Shown here in pieces: positions 45,701-57,000 of a stretch of DNA of 64,000 bases. Both the position numbers and the translations under genes were made by a program. A model generated the notes under the pieces. The model saw only the letters and a program-made list of their open reading frames with translations. It was not told the origin of the DNA and made no database searches. Numbering within the stretch: position 1 is the first letter of the stretch; every line of letters starts with the position of its first letter. Origin of the DNA: Balanoglossus misakiensis (lineage: Eukaryota > Hemichordata); the NCBI GenBank assembly GCA_040954595.2, contig CM082597.2:2914001-2978000 (forward strand), given 5' to 3'.

Positions 45701-48462
45701 GTCGGTCCATTTATAGGTTAGAATGTGACTGTATTGTACGACAATATGACTATATATATACTTGTGCCATACGCATATTCGTTCAACTGCAACAAATGGG
45801 GTTTCATTTTGACTTTCCTTTAGTCCCAGCGATAGAGACAACAGCATCGACATTGGTCGGTTTAGTGGTATTCATAGTGATTGTCAGTGTAGCGATATTG
45901 GTAGTAGTTGTTCTTCTCATCGTTAGAAGACAACGGGAGAGTAAAGACAAAAGCGACAACCAAGCAGGTTTGGAAATGAGACCAGTTGACTCGTTATTTT
46001 GCTTCAGAGACTTTCAGTGTATTTGGTGATGCTGGTGGTGGTGGTATTGGTGGTGGTGTTGGTGTTGTTAATGGTGGTGGATAAGAGGGTATAACTAACA
46101 ATGGCGTTGGTGATCGATAATTGATAACACTCATAATAATAGTTGCTCCTTTTCGGCTACATATGTTCAAGGGAGGCTAACTGTTTGGCAAGTTAAAATA
46201 ATGGATGAACGTGTTCCATGTCAATGCAGCTGAACATTTCCTCATCTTAATTTCCCCTTCTTTTATTTATTTTCAGCTTCGATGAGACCTCAAGGGTAAT
46301 GTGGCTTAATTTAATCACTCACACAATGTTTATATCTTAATTCATGTGTTATCACCTTTGTATTGTAAGTTCACTAAACACTATTCGTCACATTTGAAAT
46401 CATACTTTCTCTTCCCCCATTTCAATGACAGGCCTGTCTACGCCGATTTAGAAGAAAATGACATTCCTGAAAAGCACGAATATATGAAACTTGTGTTTCC
46501 TTTTGGTAAGCATACATCCTGTTCTTCTGTATATAACATGGATGTGTGATATTATCCAAGAATATGGTTACGGTTTCGCTTTTACGAAATTAGCAAAAAA
46601 AATCAGTCTGGCTGTATCAGTTCTTTATACATGTACATCGATATTACATTTTAAATTCAAGAGAGAGCCAAGCTTTGCCTTAACACGGCATCGTTTCTGT
46701 CTCACAGTCAAACAATTATGTCTCCTGGCAACTAATTCTTTCCTTGTTTTGTGTCTATTTGTGTTTTTTTGCTTAAACGCGCAGGTAAGGCAGGACGTGG
46801 CAGAAGGAGTCGCGACGACAAGGTGAGAGGCACGTTCAATTGCCACTTTATGGTAATCTGAGCATTTATATGTCTCATATGCAAAATAAACCCCTCTGTT
46901 TACAACATTGGAATCATGACGAGTGCAGACCATGGTAATTATGCATATGTTTCGTTTCGTAGGAGACTTTTCACCAAGACGTGGACGACGGCGGTTATGA
47001 CAACTTCGAGATACCATACAAGTCTATCGCATTCATTGAAGACATCTCCATTGGGATATTCACTAAACATATCAAAGCAAATATACATTTACCTGGGAAG
47101 GGAAAGGTCGCTGTCTGTGTCAAGACCCTAAAGCAGGGTAATGTAACGTATTAAGATTTGTTTTAAATTTTCCTGAACAAGTTTGTTGCCATAGTCAGTA
47201 CAGAATATACATTACTGATAAAACAGAAACCTGACTTTGTAATTTCCTGTGAAGCGGTGTCTTTCCTTTGCATCTGATTGTGTAAAATGTGGAATAATTG
47301 ATTGCCCGTCACCGATTCGCACTCTAGCTGCGCCTTTGGACCAGTCGGCATGCCTTGACATCTTCAATTTTACATTTCCAATGTGGACGCATATGACTGT
47401 GTATATTTCAGTGTGGCCTCTCATTACTTTCGTTACAGCCAATGACGAGCTATCTCAGCGCTGCATCTTGAAAGAGATCCAGTTCATGAAGACACTCCCT
47501 CGGAATGATAACATTTTGCAGATGATGTACTGCTCTACAAAACAAGGTAACACGTTCAAATTACTGTCTGTATGTCTGTATTTAACCCTTTCAACAGTGT
47601 TTACTGTACAAATATCATGATTGTGTTGTGATGGGGATGTGCACACGCTTCATCAGAACCCCAGATCTCAAGTATACATGTAAGTTCAACCGTTTCTTTC
47701 ATCGCAGCACCATATTGTCTGATTTACGACCACTGTTACCAGGGCAACCTGAAGCATCATCTACAGGGCATGCGCAATAAAACTATCGGAGGAGCGGACG
47801 AAGATTGTCCTATAGAGTTGTGTTCATATGCCTTGCAGATTGCAAAGGGGATGTCATACCTGGAGAAAATACAGGTATCGAACAATTACTGCAATAAATC
47901 TGTCTCAGTTTCTCTAAACCTGTTCCTTCCATTCATTCTTTTTGTACACCTGCAATTCCTGTACTTTTTTCAATATGAAGCTGATGGATCTTCACATCTT
48001 TAGTGTGTACACAGGTCACTTTCCGCGCGAAACATACATGTGGGCGATAATGGTGTTTGCAAGATATCAGGATTTGAGTTTTGCAGCAATGTTATGAGCT
48101 TAAGCACCCTTGATGAGATGACAAAGGTAGGATATTGTTAATATACACGTCACTAGATATACACAAATTCGATAACACCATAATAACATTTCAGAATTCT
48201 CTCTCTCTCTCGTCCATTTTACCTTGGCATTCATGATCACACACACGTATATATTTATCTATCCACCTACAGAGTCGTCTTCCAGTTCGCTGGATGGCAA
48301 TTGAATCTATACAGAATTGCATATACACAGCCAAATCGGATGTCTGGTCTTATGGAATCGTCCTCTGGGAAATTTTCACTCTGGGTAAGGATTAAACTTT
48401 GACCGACATGAAATGAATGGAGTATTCTAACATCACCGATATACAGATTTATACGACATGTC

Positions 48463-48493
<31 letters not shown>

Positions 48494-49181
48494 TGTACCG
48501 TATGTACCAGTATGTATGTATGTATACCTTTACTTTTCAACAATTTTTTCTATCTGTGAAGGTGATAATCCTTATCCCGGCATGCCAATAAATGACGTCA
48601 TATATGAAGTCAAACAAGGACACAGAATGGATGCACCATCTTACGCTGATGATGTTATGTGAGTAAATTAACAAAATGCGCCCAGAATTCATACATGTCC
48701 TTTGGTGACTTCAGATTAATAGTGGGATCTCACAGGTAAAATAAGCATGTGTGACGCAATTTTGCTTTAGGGAAGTTTAAATTCATCTAGTTTCATTTCT
48801 TGCTTTTCAAAGACCAGAACTTATACCATATTATTTAATGTTTAAAAATTGTTGTCATAGGTACGCTATAATGTGGGAGTGCTGGGTGGAGGAACCTCAG
48901 AGCCGACCATCTTTTCTGGAGATGGCCAGTATCATCGAAGTAAATTACTCGGACGCCGGGGTAATTTTTTTCTTTTGTATTTTTGGATATAAAACATGTG
49001 GGCGATTGACAGTGATTTTTAGCAAATGTACCGGTATACCGGTATATTCGCGGTGCATGTTTTGATTGATCAATTTCAAAAATTTACCTTTTTGGTTTTG
49101 ATGAATAAATCGATGATTTGTTGGTTTTTCCAGAGTTATGTCAAGCTCCGTGAAAATGCATCAATCGAGGGAACGACATAG
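40429..49181 (+). CDS. Gene D: 8-Ig receptor with a pseudokinase domain
   Basis: Twenty-one exons: 40429-40474 leader; 41028-41372 V; 41904-42185, 42294-42611, 43017-43334, 43707-44015, 44158-44475, 44702-45031, 45283-45591 (seven Ig); 45824-45967 TM; 46277-46295; 46432-46505; 46785-46822; kinase fold 46963-47137, 47439-47546, 47708-47874, 48004-48126, 48273-48384, 48562-48658, 48861-48960; 49134-49181 with stop. Lengths sum to 3780 nt (1259 residues) with consistent phases. The protein is a receptor-tyrosine-kinase-shaped type I membrane protein whose kinase has lost catalytic residues (separate entry). It has one more Ig domain than genes C and E, because exons 42294-42611 and 43017-43334 are similar neighbours ([10 protein letters not shown] and [10 protein letters not shown]). 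The nearest known architecture is that of Ig-type RTKs (FGFR/VEGFR/PDGFR-like); exact orthology is not claimed. Confidence 0.88.
45101..45305 (+). repeat. Intronic tandem duplication including a decoy splice acceptor
   Basis: Unit 1 (45101-45189) and unit 2 (45219-45305) both contain a CACAG or CGCAG acceptor followed by the same 24 bases that begin the last Ig exon of gene D. The true exon starts at 45283. Using the first acceptor (AG at 45164-45165) would read 29 codons to a TAA at 45252-45254, ending the protein before the membrane exon. Confidence 0.65.
45824..46505 (+). other. Gene D membrane and juxtamembrane exons
   Basis: TM exon 45824-45967 encodes the helix [20 protein letters not shown] and then [12 protein letters not shown]. 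It is followed by a 19-nt microexon (46277-46295, phase 1 to 2) and a 74-nt exon (46432-46505, phase 2 to 1). The 74-nt exon holds PVYADL (46433-46450), close to the LVYADL ITIM of gene C, and EYMKL. Genes E, F and C have a 19-nt exon at the same place. The tyrosines are candidate SH2 docking sites. Confidence 0.75.
46022..46082 (+). repeat. GGT-rich simple repeat
   Basis: Imperfect (GGTGGT)n run in the intron after the gene D membrane exon. Likely neutral. A similar GGT/GAT run is at about 56108-56140 in gene E. Confidence 0.7.
46963..49181 (+). other. Gene D pseudokinase domain
   Basis: Kinase fold across eight exons. The N-lobe has IEDISIGIF where the glycine loop should be, so only one Gly remains. 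The beta-3 Lys survives (VCVKTLK) and so does the alpha-C Glu (ILKEIQF). The catalytic loop reads [10 protein letters not shown] at about 48004-48033, so the HRD Asp is Ser (48016-48018). The DFG position reads GFE (48070-48078). APE reads AIE in [20 protein letters not shown] and the C-lobe CW...P..RPSF motif are intact. Loss of both Asp residues predicts no phosphotransfer, while the fold and long open frame look maintained. A scaffold or allosteric partner role is inferred. Confidence 0.85.
48465..48528 (+). repeat. (ATGT)n microsatellite
   Basis: Tetranucleotide repeat interrupted by an accgtatgtaccag segment, in an intron of the gene D kinase region. Confidence 0.85.
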
Positions 49182-49917
49182 GCAACACCACAGATTCAGA
49201 GATACTATTCGAAAATCTGCACCTGCGAAGTCTTATTGAGTACAGAAATCCATTTACAAGTTTCCAACTGGCACAGTAACCTATCTTGAGTTCACTGCCC
49301 TCCAGAACAGTGTCTACTTGCTAGTGTAGAATCAGTGCAAATCTGAGGAGGTCACTTATCACGTGTTGTCTATCCGTGGATGGGAAAGAACTGTAAATTG
49401 AACAGAGCGACCGGACCAATATTTACCGATAGTAGAGCTGACCTTTGTCTATATTGCTTTGATCTGCCTGTTAACACGACACCCAAAGGTGGTTATAGTG
49501 TACACTTGTCATGTATAATACGACATGTCAAAGTGCCTTCAAAGGCTGATGATACTTTTATGATTATCATTTGATCTTCACTGTGGCTCGGCATTCTCAA
49601 GAAATCACACCACAGACAGAAATATTATGCTATTTGTTTTCTAATTCCAACCAATATATTTCAAGCAGTGGCGTGACACCTAGCTGACCTTTAACATGTA
49701 ATCCAGTATGAAGTACATTTCAATACGCTTGCTCTACGATGCGACTGTTACGAAAAAACAAATTAATAATCATCACTTATGGTTGAAGAACTTCTCCATT
49801 CCATGGTCAGTAAAATTAATCACATATGTAGACAACTACCGTATGTTTTATTAAATTATGTATGATATTAACATTTTGTTCAGCTGCTGTTTTGGAATGC
49901 ATATTTTTATCAAACAA

Positions 49918-49923
49918 AATAAA
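49918..49923 (+). terminator. Candidate polyadenylation signal of gene D
   Basis: AATAAA about 740 bases after the gene D stop codon (49179-49181), giving a plausible 3' UTR. No competing canonical signal was seen earlier on this strand. Confidence 0.45.
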
Positions 49924-52016
49924 CTTCCTATGATTTGTTTAAATTTAGATTTGTAGCTGCTTGTTGTGAGTGAGTGAGTGAGTCAGTGAGTGAGTTAGTC
50001 AGTCAGTCAATGTTGCTGTTGTTGCGCTTTTGCCGTGTAAACCTTGTGCCGTATGAGTGAGTGGGTGGGTGGGTTTTTCCTGGGTAGGTGACTATAGTGC
50101 GTGTGTGTGTGGACATGGCATGAAACAGGAACGGTCAAAGAAGAAATATTTATACAGAGAAAAGCGGACCAACGTACTTTTGTATAAAGTCTATGATAAT
50201 AACCTTATTCTCTATGGCACGACTATTGCTGATTGCTATTTATCTAGTATGATGTCATCGAGGCGACAAGTATACTCGGGGACGATGTCGTCGCCAGTCG
50301 ATTTTTGCTCCACCTATGAATTTATCACTGTGTTATCTCGTTAACCGTAGTCACCAGAGTGGTACAGATTGTCTTATTTTTTTGCCCTGGTTTTTCCGCG
50401 TTCCTAGGTTGTCATGATAATTTATATACAGCCGTTGTATGTACTGGTGTCAGAGCAGATGCAGACGGGCAGAACCTTTAAACTTTATCTGTCGAAAGAC
50501 AGCGGGTGACACGTCGCCCTCATTGTTCAACTGTAGAATTACAATGTAAGGACACGTGTATTTATTTTTCTTTCGCCAGTGAGGGCGAATGTTGAAAACT
50601 AAATCGAACATGGAGTAGGCCCTATACTAGGCCTATACATGTGTGCATATTTCTAGAAACAAATAGAATCTGAGATGTAAGTGCATGGCCTATGGCAGAC
50701 CTGCATGTATATACAATTGGACTAGAAATACCAAGTGTCCAAAAAGGTGACAAATTATTTAATGACATTCTGACGTCTGAGAGCGACCATTACCACAACT
50801 TGATTTGAGTTTTCAAATTTGTGAGTGTTGAAGTTGGCTGTGCACTACAAGAGATTTATTAAATTGCCCGCGCGGTGGCGTGTTTCAAGATGGTGTCCTG
50901 TGCATGCAGTGCACTAATTTGACCTGAAACATCTCCTACGTGTCATATGCATGGGAAATAGCTCAAAAATGACAAATTTTTGACTTTGTGAATTTTGGTC
51001 ATTTTGGCATTTTCATGTCATAAGTTCTCTGCAAATTTTTCTTGACCTAGAATGTTTACCCGAGATATGGCATAATAAGACGATGCTTCCAGACTTTTCA
51101 CCATTCAATGCAGACGCCAGCAGACTTCATGCAGGAAACAGCCAATCAGTGACTCACAGTCATTCCAGTAAATTAATTAGGAAAAGGCAATTAATTATGA
51201 GAACCGCCACAATGAAACGTAGCACCCCCAATAGCAGAAGATCGATAGGTGATTTGCTTCTAAAGTACATTTGTTATGTGACATGCGCCCCCTTACTATC
51301 GATAACGCCATTTAATAAAGTCAACGTTTTCTCACCTTTTCCAACCTTTGACCACCTACTAAAAGAGTGCATGTTGACCCAAGAAGTTGCGTTATGCGTA
51401 CGCGGAAACAGTAAATATAGCACGTATAAGAGTGTTTCTCTCCTGTAGACTCGCAAAAGGAAATCAATGCAATGCAGAAGTAACAGCTGTAAAGGGTGAG
51501 TTTCTGCTTGAAGTTGTCATGGGCGGGACAACCAATCACAGCCAAAAGAGTAATAAGATTATTCAGGTTTCCTTGCCTATATTTTGTGTGAGTCAAGAAT
51601 ATGCAGTCCCACTGAAACTTGTCTTGTCACGTGTTACCAGAACACAGCAACATAACGGAACTGAGACCAGCACAATGTATATTCTTACAAACTAAACTCC
51701 CTGGACTTTTGTCAAAAGTAGATCAATGCTGAGTGGACGTATATTATTTTTTTTAAATGACTGTGAATGTGATCAGTATTAGTGGGTTTAAGTGACATGA
51801 ATTTTACATACTTAGGTAAACCCCTAAAAGCTGACTACATGATGACTAGATGGACAGAGTGACATATGCCGGTTTTACCAATTTCACTCAGTTTAGTTTG
51901 TTCTGATTTAATTCGATTGCATTTGACTTTTTTGATGTGTATCTTTCACAGATTTGCACGTTGAGATATCCACGCATTGATCAAAAGCCAAACGACTACG
52001 ATCATTCTATTTAAAT
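49924..52016. other. Intergenic region between genes D and E
   Basis: Contains a GAGT/CAGT-type simple repeat (about 49966-50010). No exon with splice borders or domain similarity was found. Overlapping open frames at 51083-51695 on the two strands show no recognisable protein and are probably chance. Confidence 0.45.
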
Positions 52017-53990
52017 ATGGTGAACGCATTTGTCATTACCGTATTTCTGATTTCTGCGCTTCTAATAGGTGAGCAAATCAAAGTGCATGATTTTTCGACC
52101 TTCTCTTCCAATTTGAGGACTCAATATTTCTATAATGGGTTTTGATTCATCTCATTTATATTATTCATTTTCAGGGATTGGTCGTTCCTGTGACGTAATA
52201 ATACCATTTCCAGAGATAGCTGGCACGGCCGGTTACGATTCTATACTACACTGTTCATACACAAGTTGTTTATTCCATCATTATGACGTATATATTTATT
52301 GGTACAATGGGACAGATATAATTCTAAGAAAACGTTCTTGGGACGGAACAGTGGATACCAGTTCACGTTACCCTGACCGCTTTTCAGTGGTCGGTGAAGC
52401 AAACCTGCTAATAAAAAATGTAACAACCGCAGACCAAAATACGTACATGTGTGAAGTTGAAGAACGTCGGTATCATACTAGTGATTATGGAAAAGTAACA
52501 TTCAACGTGACAGGTAAGTATATCTGCATGTAATAAATTAAAGATATTCACTAAGTGACCTCCTCCCTCGGCATTACGAAAAATGAATGTAGAATCCATG
52601 AGATTGTGAACATTTGCTCTTGACCTATTGAATGGGATAGGAAGCACATAGTATTAAATGAAGATATTTTTCGTGCTGTACTTGTCTCCGATAGTAAAGA
52701 TTATATTGTGCGATCACCCGTAAAGGTTTTGGTATAAATGCATGGGGTTTACCATGGCTATACATGCATACACTCTGTATATCCGACACAATGAACCACA
52801 CTGTAGCTCAATTGGAAGATTTTGGACAAAAACAAAATCTAGGAAAAATTACAAATATGTGAAATCCAATATGTTTTTTATATTTTTCATAGAACCGTTT
52901 GCGCCAGAGGACATTTCAATGCACATCAACACATCAATGGTTGTTGAAGGAGACGATGTAAGTCTAAGATGTCAAGCAAACGGCGCACCTCCACCGAAAT
53001 ATGAATGGACATTGCAAGGACAACTTCCTGGATCAGGAAATAACAACTTGAACGAAGATGGGAGTCAGTTATCCATTACAAATATTCAAAGATATGAAAG
53101 TGGTAACTACGAATGCGTCGCCATCAATGGAGAAGGGACATTAATGACGTCATTAACTGTAGACGTATATTGTAGGTCAATATTCCTCTCTCCACATTTC
53201 TCATCTTTAGATTGAATGGTGGTTAATTGTACACATCCTAGTTGTCTCCCAGAGGAAATGGGCCAAAACTAACACATTGTCTTGACATACCTAACATTAC
53301 TATGCGAGCGTTCGTTTACGGAGTACAGGTATCCCTATCACGTGCAGTTGCATAAGTGTGTGTACAAGTGATATATGATAATTCTTGCTTTCTTTCTTTC
53401 TCTCGTTTCTTGCTTTCTCACCTGCTTCCCCAACCCCTTCCTCACTCCCTCCCCTCAGACCCACCTGATGAAAACTGGCCAAAATGTGGGATACTTGTGT
53501 CTACTAACGAGGAGTACATGAAGGAGGGTGACGACGCCGAACTGGTTTGTAACGCAACGGACGGCAAACCTACTCCTGAGTTACAATGGTACAAAGGCAG
53601 TTCACTCCTGGAAGGCGTTGATTCCCAAATCGGTTTGGTGACCAGGAACACATTTAGATGGGTTTTGACGTCACATGACAATGGTGCTGAGTTTCGCTGC
53701 CATGGATTTCATGACGTCACAGGGGTTTCCCGGGAGTGTATGATCACGTCACTAGACGTGAAATGTAAGTATCATCCTTCCATCCTGGTTGTGTGTGGTA
53801 TTGACTTTCATAACTCAGGGTGATTTTACTGTGTGGTATTTGCTCACCTCGGATACGCCACAGCATAGTTGAGATGTATGGTGTAAATGAACCTAAGCCA
53901 ACGCCTATTCTCAATTCCTGCGCACCCTACTAGCATATGTAATTCTTTTCGGCAAATCAAAGTGTGTTATATACCGGTACATGTATTTCT

Positions 53991-54023
<33 letters not shown>

Positions 54024-57000
54024 CCTGCCTTTATCTGTATATCTCTGTTTATATACAACACGATTACAGACATTCCCGACTCCCCCATGTGCAGTGACGT
54101 GACATCTATAATTTACCAGGAGGGCGAGATGGCCACAGTGACGTGTGAATCTGAAGACGGGAATCCACGTGCAAAATTACGCTGGCTAAATTCCACTGAC
54201 CTCCTGAGTGAAACTGATCCACCGTACCAAACTGACGCCGCTGTGAACAATTACAGCTGGAGAGTTTCGCGAGCAGACAACCGTGGAAGTTTTCACTGCA
54301 AAGCAACGAACCTAGTCCAGCATAACCCTCTTACGTGCAACACTGGTGTTTTTAAAGTCTTATGTAAGTCACAATGATAAACAGCAAATTATTGTACTTC
54401 TACCATTCAAGTCATTGGCCAGGTTGTTTCCACACCACCACATGTTAATGGATAATATTAGCTTACTTATGGCTTTATGTGGGTTAGTTCTAAACCGTTG
54501 CTTTCATTTACATCATATTATGCTTAGTTCCTGCGAGAGAAGCCATGCTTGCTGGGTATACTGGTCCACTGAAAGTTGGTGACCACATGGTCTTCACCTG
54601 TACAACCGGGACAAGCAACCCACAGGCTGAAATCACTTGGTTCCAAAACGGCAACGTTATTGAAGGAAGTGGTGACGAAAACATCGGCGAGGAAAGAACC
54701 CAAGATGGTGATTTTCATGGATTGGTGACCGCACAAAATCTAACTATTGGTCTTTTGCCTTCACATAACGGTGTTATTTATCACTGCAGAGCTAATAGTG
54801 GTGGACCGACTTCGGCTGTTTCACATTATGAGAAAATTGAAGTTTACTGTGAGTATTTCTCAAATATGCGCTGTTGACATCTACGATAGTATACATACAC
54901 ACACACATGTAAGAATCTAGCCTTCACTTTGTCTGTCTGTCCCCTACCCCCTTCTCTCACCAGTTCCACCAAATCAACCCGAACAATGTCAGACTAGCAT
55001 CGTTGGATACATCAACCCCATACTTGAAGGCGAGACTCTCACACTCACTTGCCGTTCGTGCAGTGCCAACCCTGTCGCAGTGATCACGTGGTTCAAGGCC
55101 AATGTCAACATCACATCAGGCGTCGACGCAACTGAGTATTCGGATGGGCATTACAATGGCAAATTGTCGACGTCGCGTTTCAGTGAAACGGTGGCCTTTA
55201 CCGATCACAAGGCAGAATACAGATGTGAAGCTGCTAACCACGTTCATTTTCCAGACAAGTATTATCCATCCCAAACTTTGACGATACACGTCTATTGTAA
55301 GTACAGTAAATGTCATTTGTCTTATGTTAGCAATTAGATATGTTATTTAGAACAAGATATGCCTGTCTTGCTCGTCACTCATGTGAAACTTTTTTCCCAT
55401 ACGATGACATAACCACATTATGGCAATACTGTTGTTTCATAAAACACCTCATTTGATCAAATTTTAGTTTACTGTGGTCTTTTCCTATACATAGATGCAC
55501 CCCGGATGTTTGGTGACGCCAATACAACAACGGTACATTCAGGGAAAACCGCCATGCTTGTCTGCAATGTCAACAGCAATCCCCGCTCAGTGGTCACGTG
55601 GTATGACCAAAATGGCCTTGCTATCACCAACGTCACCAGTGGTTATTTGATAATAGAGGAATGGCAAGATGCCAGTACATCCACCCGCAGTTATCTCAAC
55701 ATCAACGCCGTCACTGTGGACAACATCGGGAACTACACATGCCAGGCCAATAACGTGGTGGGAGAGACCGTACTTGTCATACCGGTCGACGTTACTGCCA
55801 TTGGTAAGTTATGGCACCAGTATCTTGTGCACTTTTACTGGCTGGAAAACAATAATTGTTTTTCGTTCGTTGCACAGTACTGGTGAACAACAATTTCCAA
55901 TGTTATTGCTAAGGCAACTTTTTGTAACTGATCAACTAACCATAGTGTTTTAACTTAATTTAGGAAACGCCCTACCAATCGTTGCAATGTCACTATCACT
56001 AGGAGGTGGCGTTTTACTGTTAGTCTTACTACCAGTGATAATTGTCTTATACAGGAGAAGGAGAAAAAAGACACCTGAGGCTAAAGGTTAGGAATTACAA
56101 ATACCGAAGGTGGTGGTGGTGGTGGTGGTGATGATGATGATTTACTATTAGTATAATTGTTATTAATTCCAAATTTTTTCTTTTGACAGATGTACAGAAT
56201 GAAGATGGGTAAGTATACGTAACATTATATTCTAAGCCAGTACAGCTTTCTGCGATCTTTAACCTTTTCCTTATAAACTATACAGAACCTTGTTTAAATC
56301 TTTTAAACATTTATAATGTATATTTGTGTGTAGATCAATTTACGTAGGTCTTACTAGGACAGACGAAGGGGATTATATTAAACTTCACTTTCCTGGTAGC
56401 AATACAGGTATGTAGTAATTTCTACGGGACCACTTTCACAATCCTTGTATGTTTACGCAACAGAACCATTCTCTCTGAAGTAGCCAATACATTCTGCAAG
56501 TTTTAATTGTTTCTTAATATCATCTTCGGATTTGTCGCCTTTCTTAAAATTGGTCGCTTGCTATAGTGTTATGCAATACTCTTTCTCACGACAGAAACCA
56601 GTGATGGTGAAGTAAATCCCATGGGTGAGGTAAGAGAATATATCTGACTAGACAGCATCTGATTTTCAAGACTGCGAATATGTGCTCAGAACCAAACACG
56701 CAAGTTGCCTGCAGATATGCAAATTTGAGATATATTCTAGAAAATTGAGATATGTTCTTGAAGACATAATTCTCTTAAACATCATTTAGCAAAGTTGCCA
56801 TCACAACTATGATATAGCAATGTTCAGACTACCACTTAGCACAAAACACTAGCATTTAAATTTAAATGATGCAGTGATAGACAGGACTGACATAATTGCA
56901 TTACATCCCACCAGGTGACCGAACAACAGGTCAGTGGTATTGACCTGTCTGACGAGATAAAACTCGATACGCTGACGATTATCGGTAATCTATCAACGGG

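Noticed and set aside
48015-48126. Alternative acceptor (ACACAG ending at 48014) for the gene D catalytic-loop exon
   Set aside because: It breaks the reading frame (112 nt instead of 123) and removes the VHR residues; the acceptor at 48003 gives 123 nt exactly as in genes E and F.
48465-48528. Regular spacing suggesting an array
   Set aside because: It is a simple ATGT microsatellite; there are no spacers, and CRISPR arrays are not expected in animal DNA.
51083-51695. Overlapping open frames on both strands between genes D and E
   Set aside because: No splice borders, no domain and no signal peptide; frames on both strands of AT-rich DNA are expected by chance.
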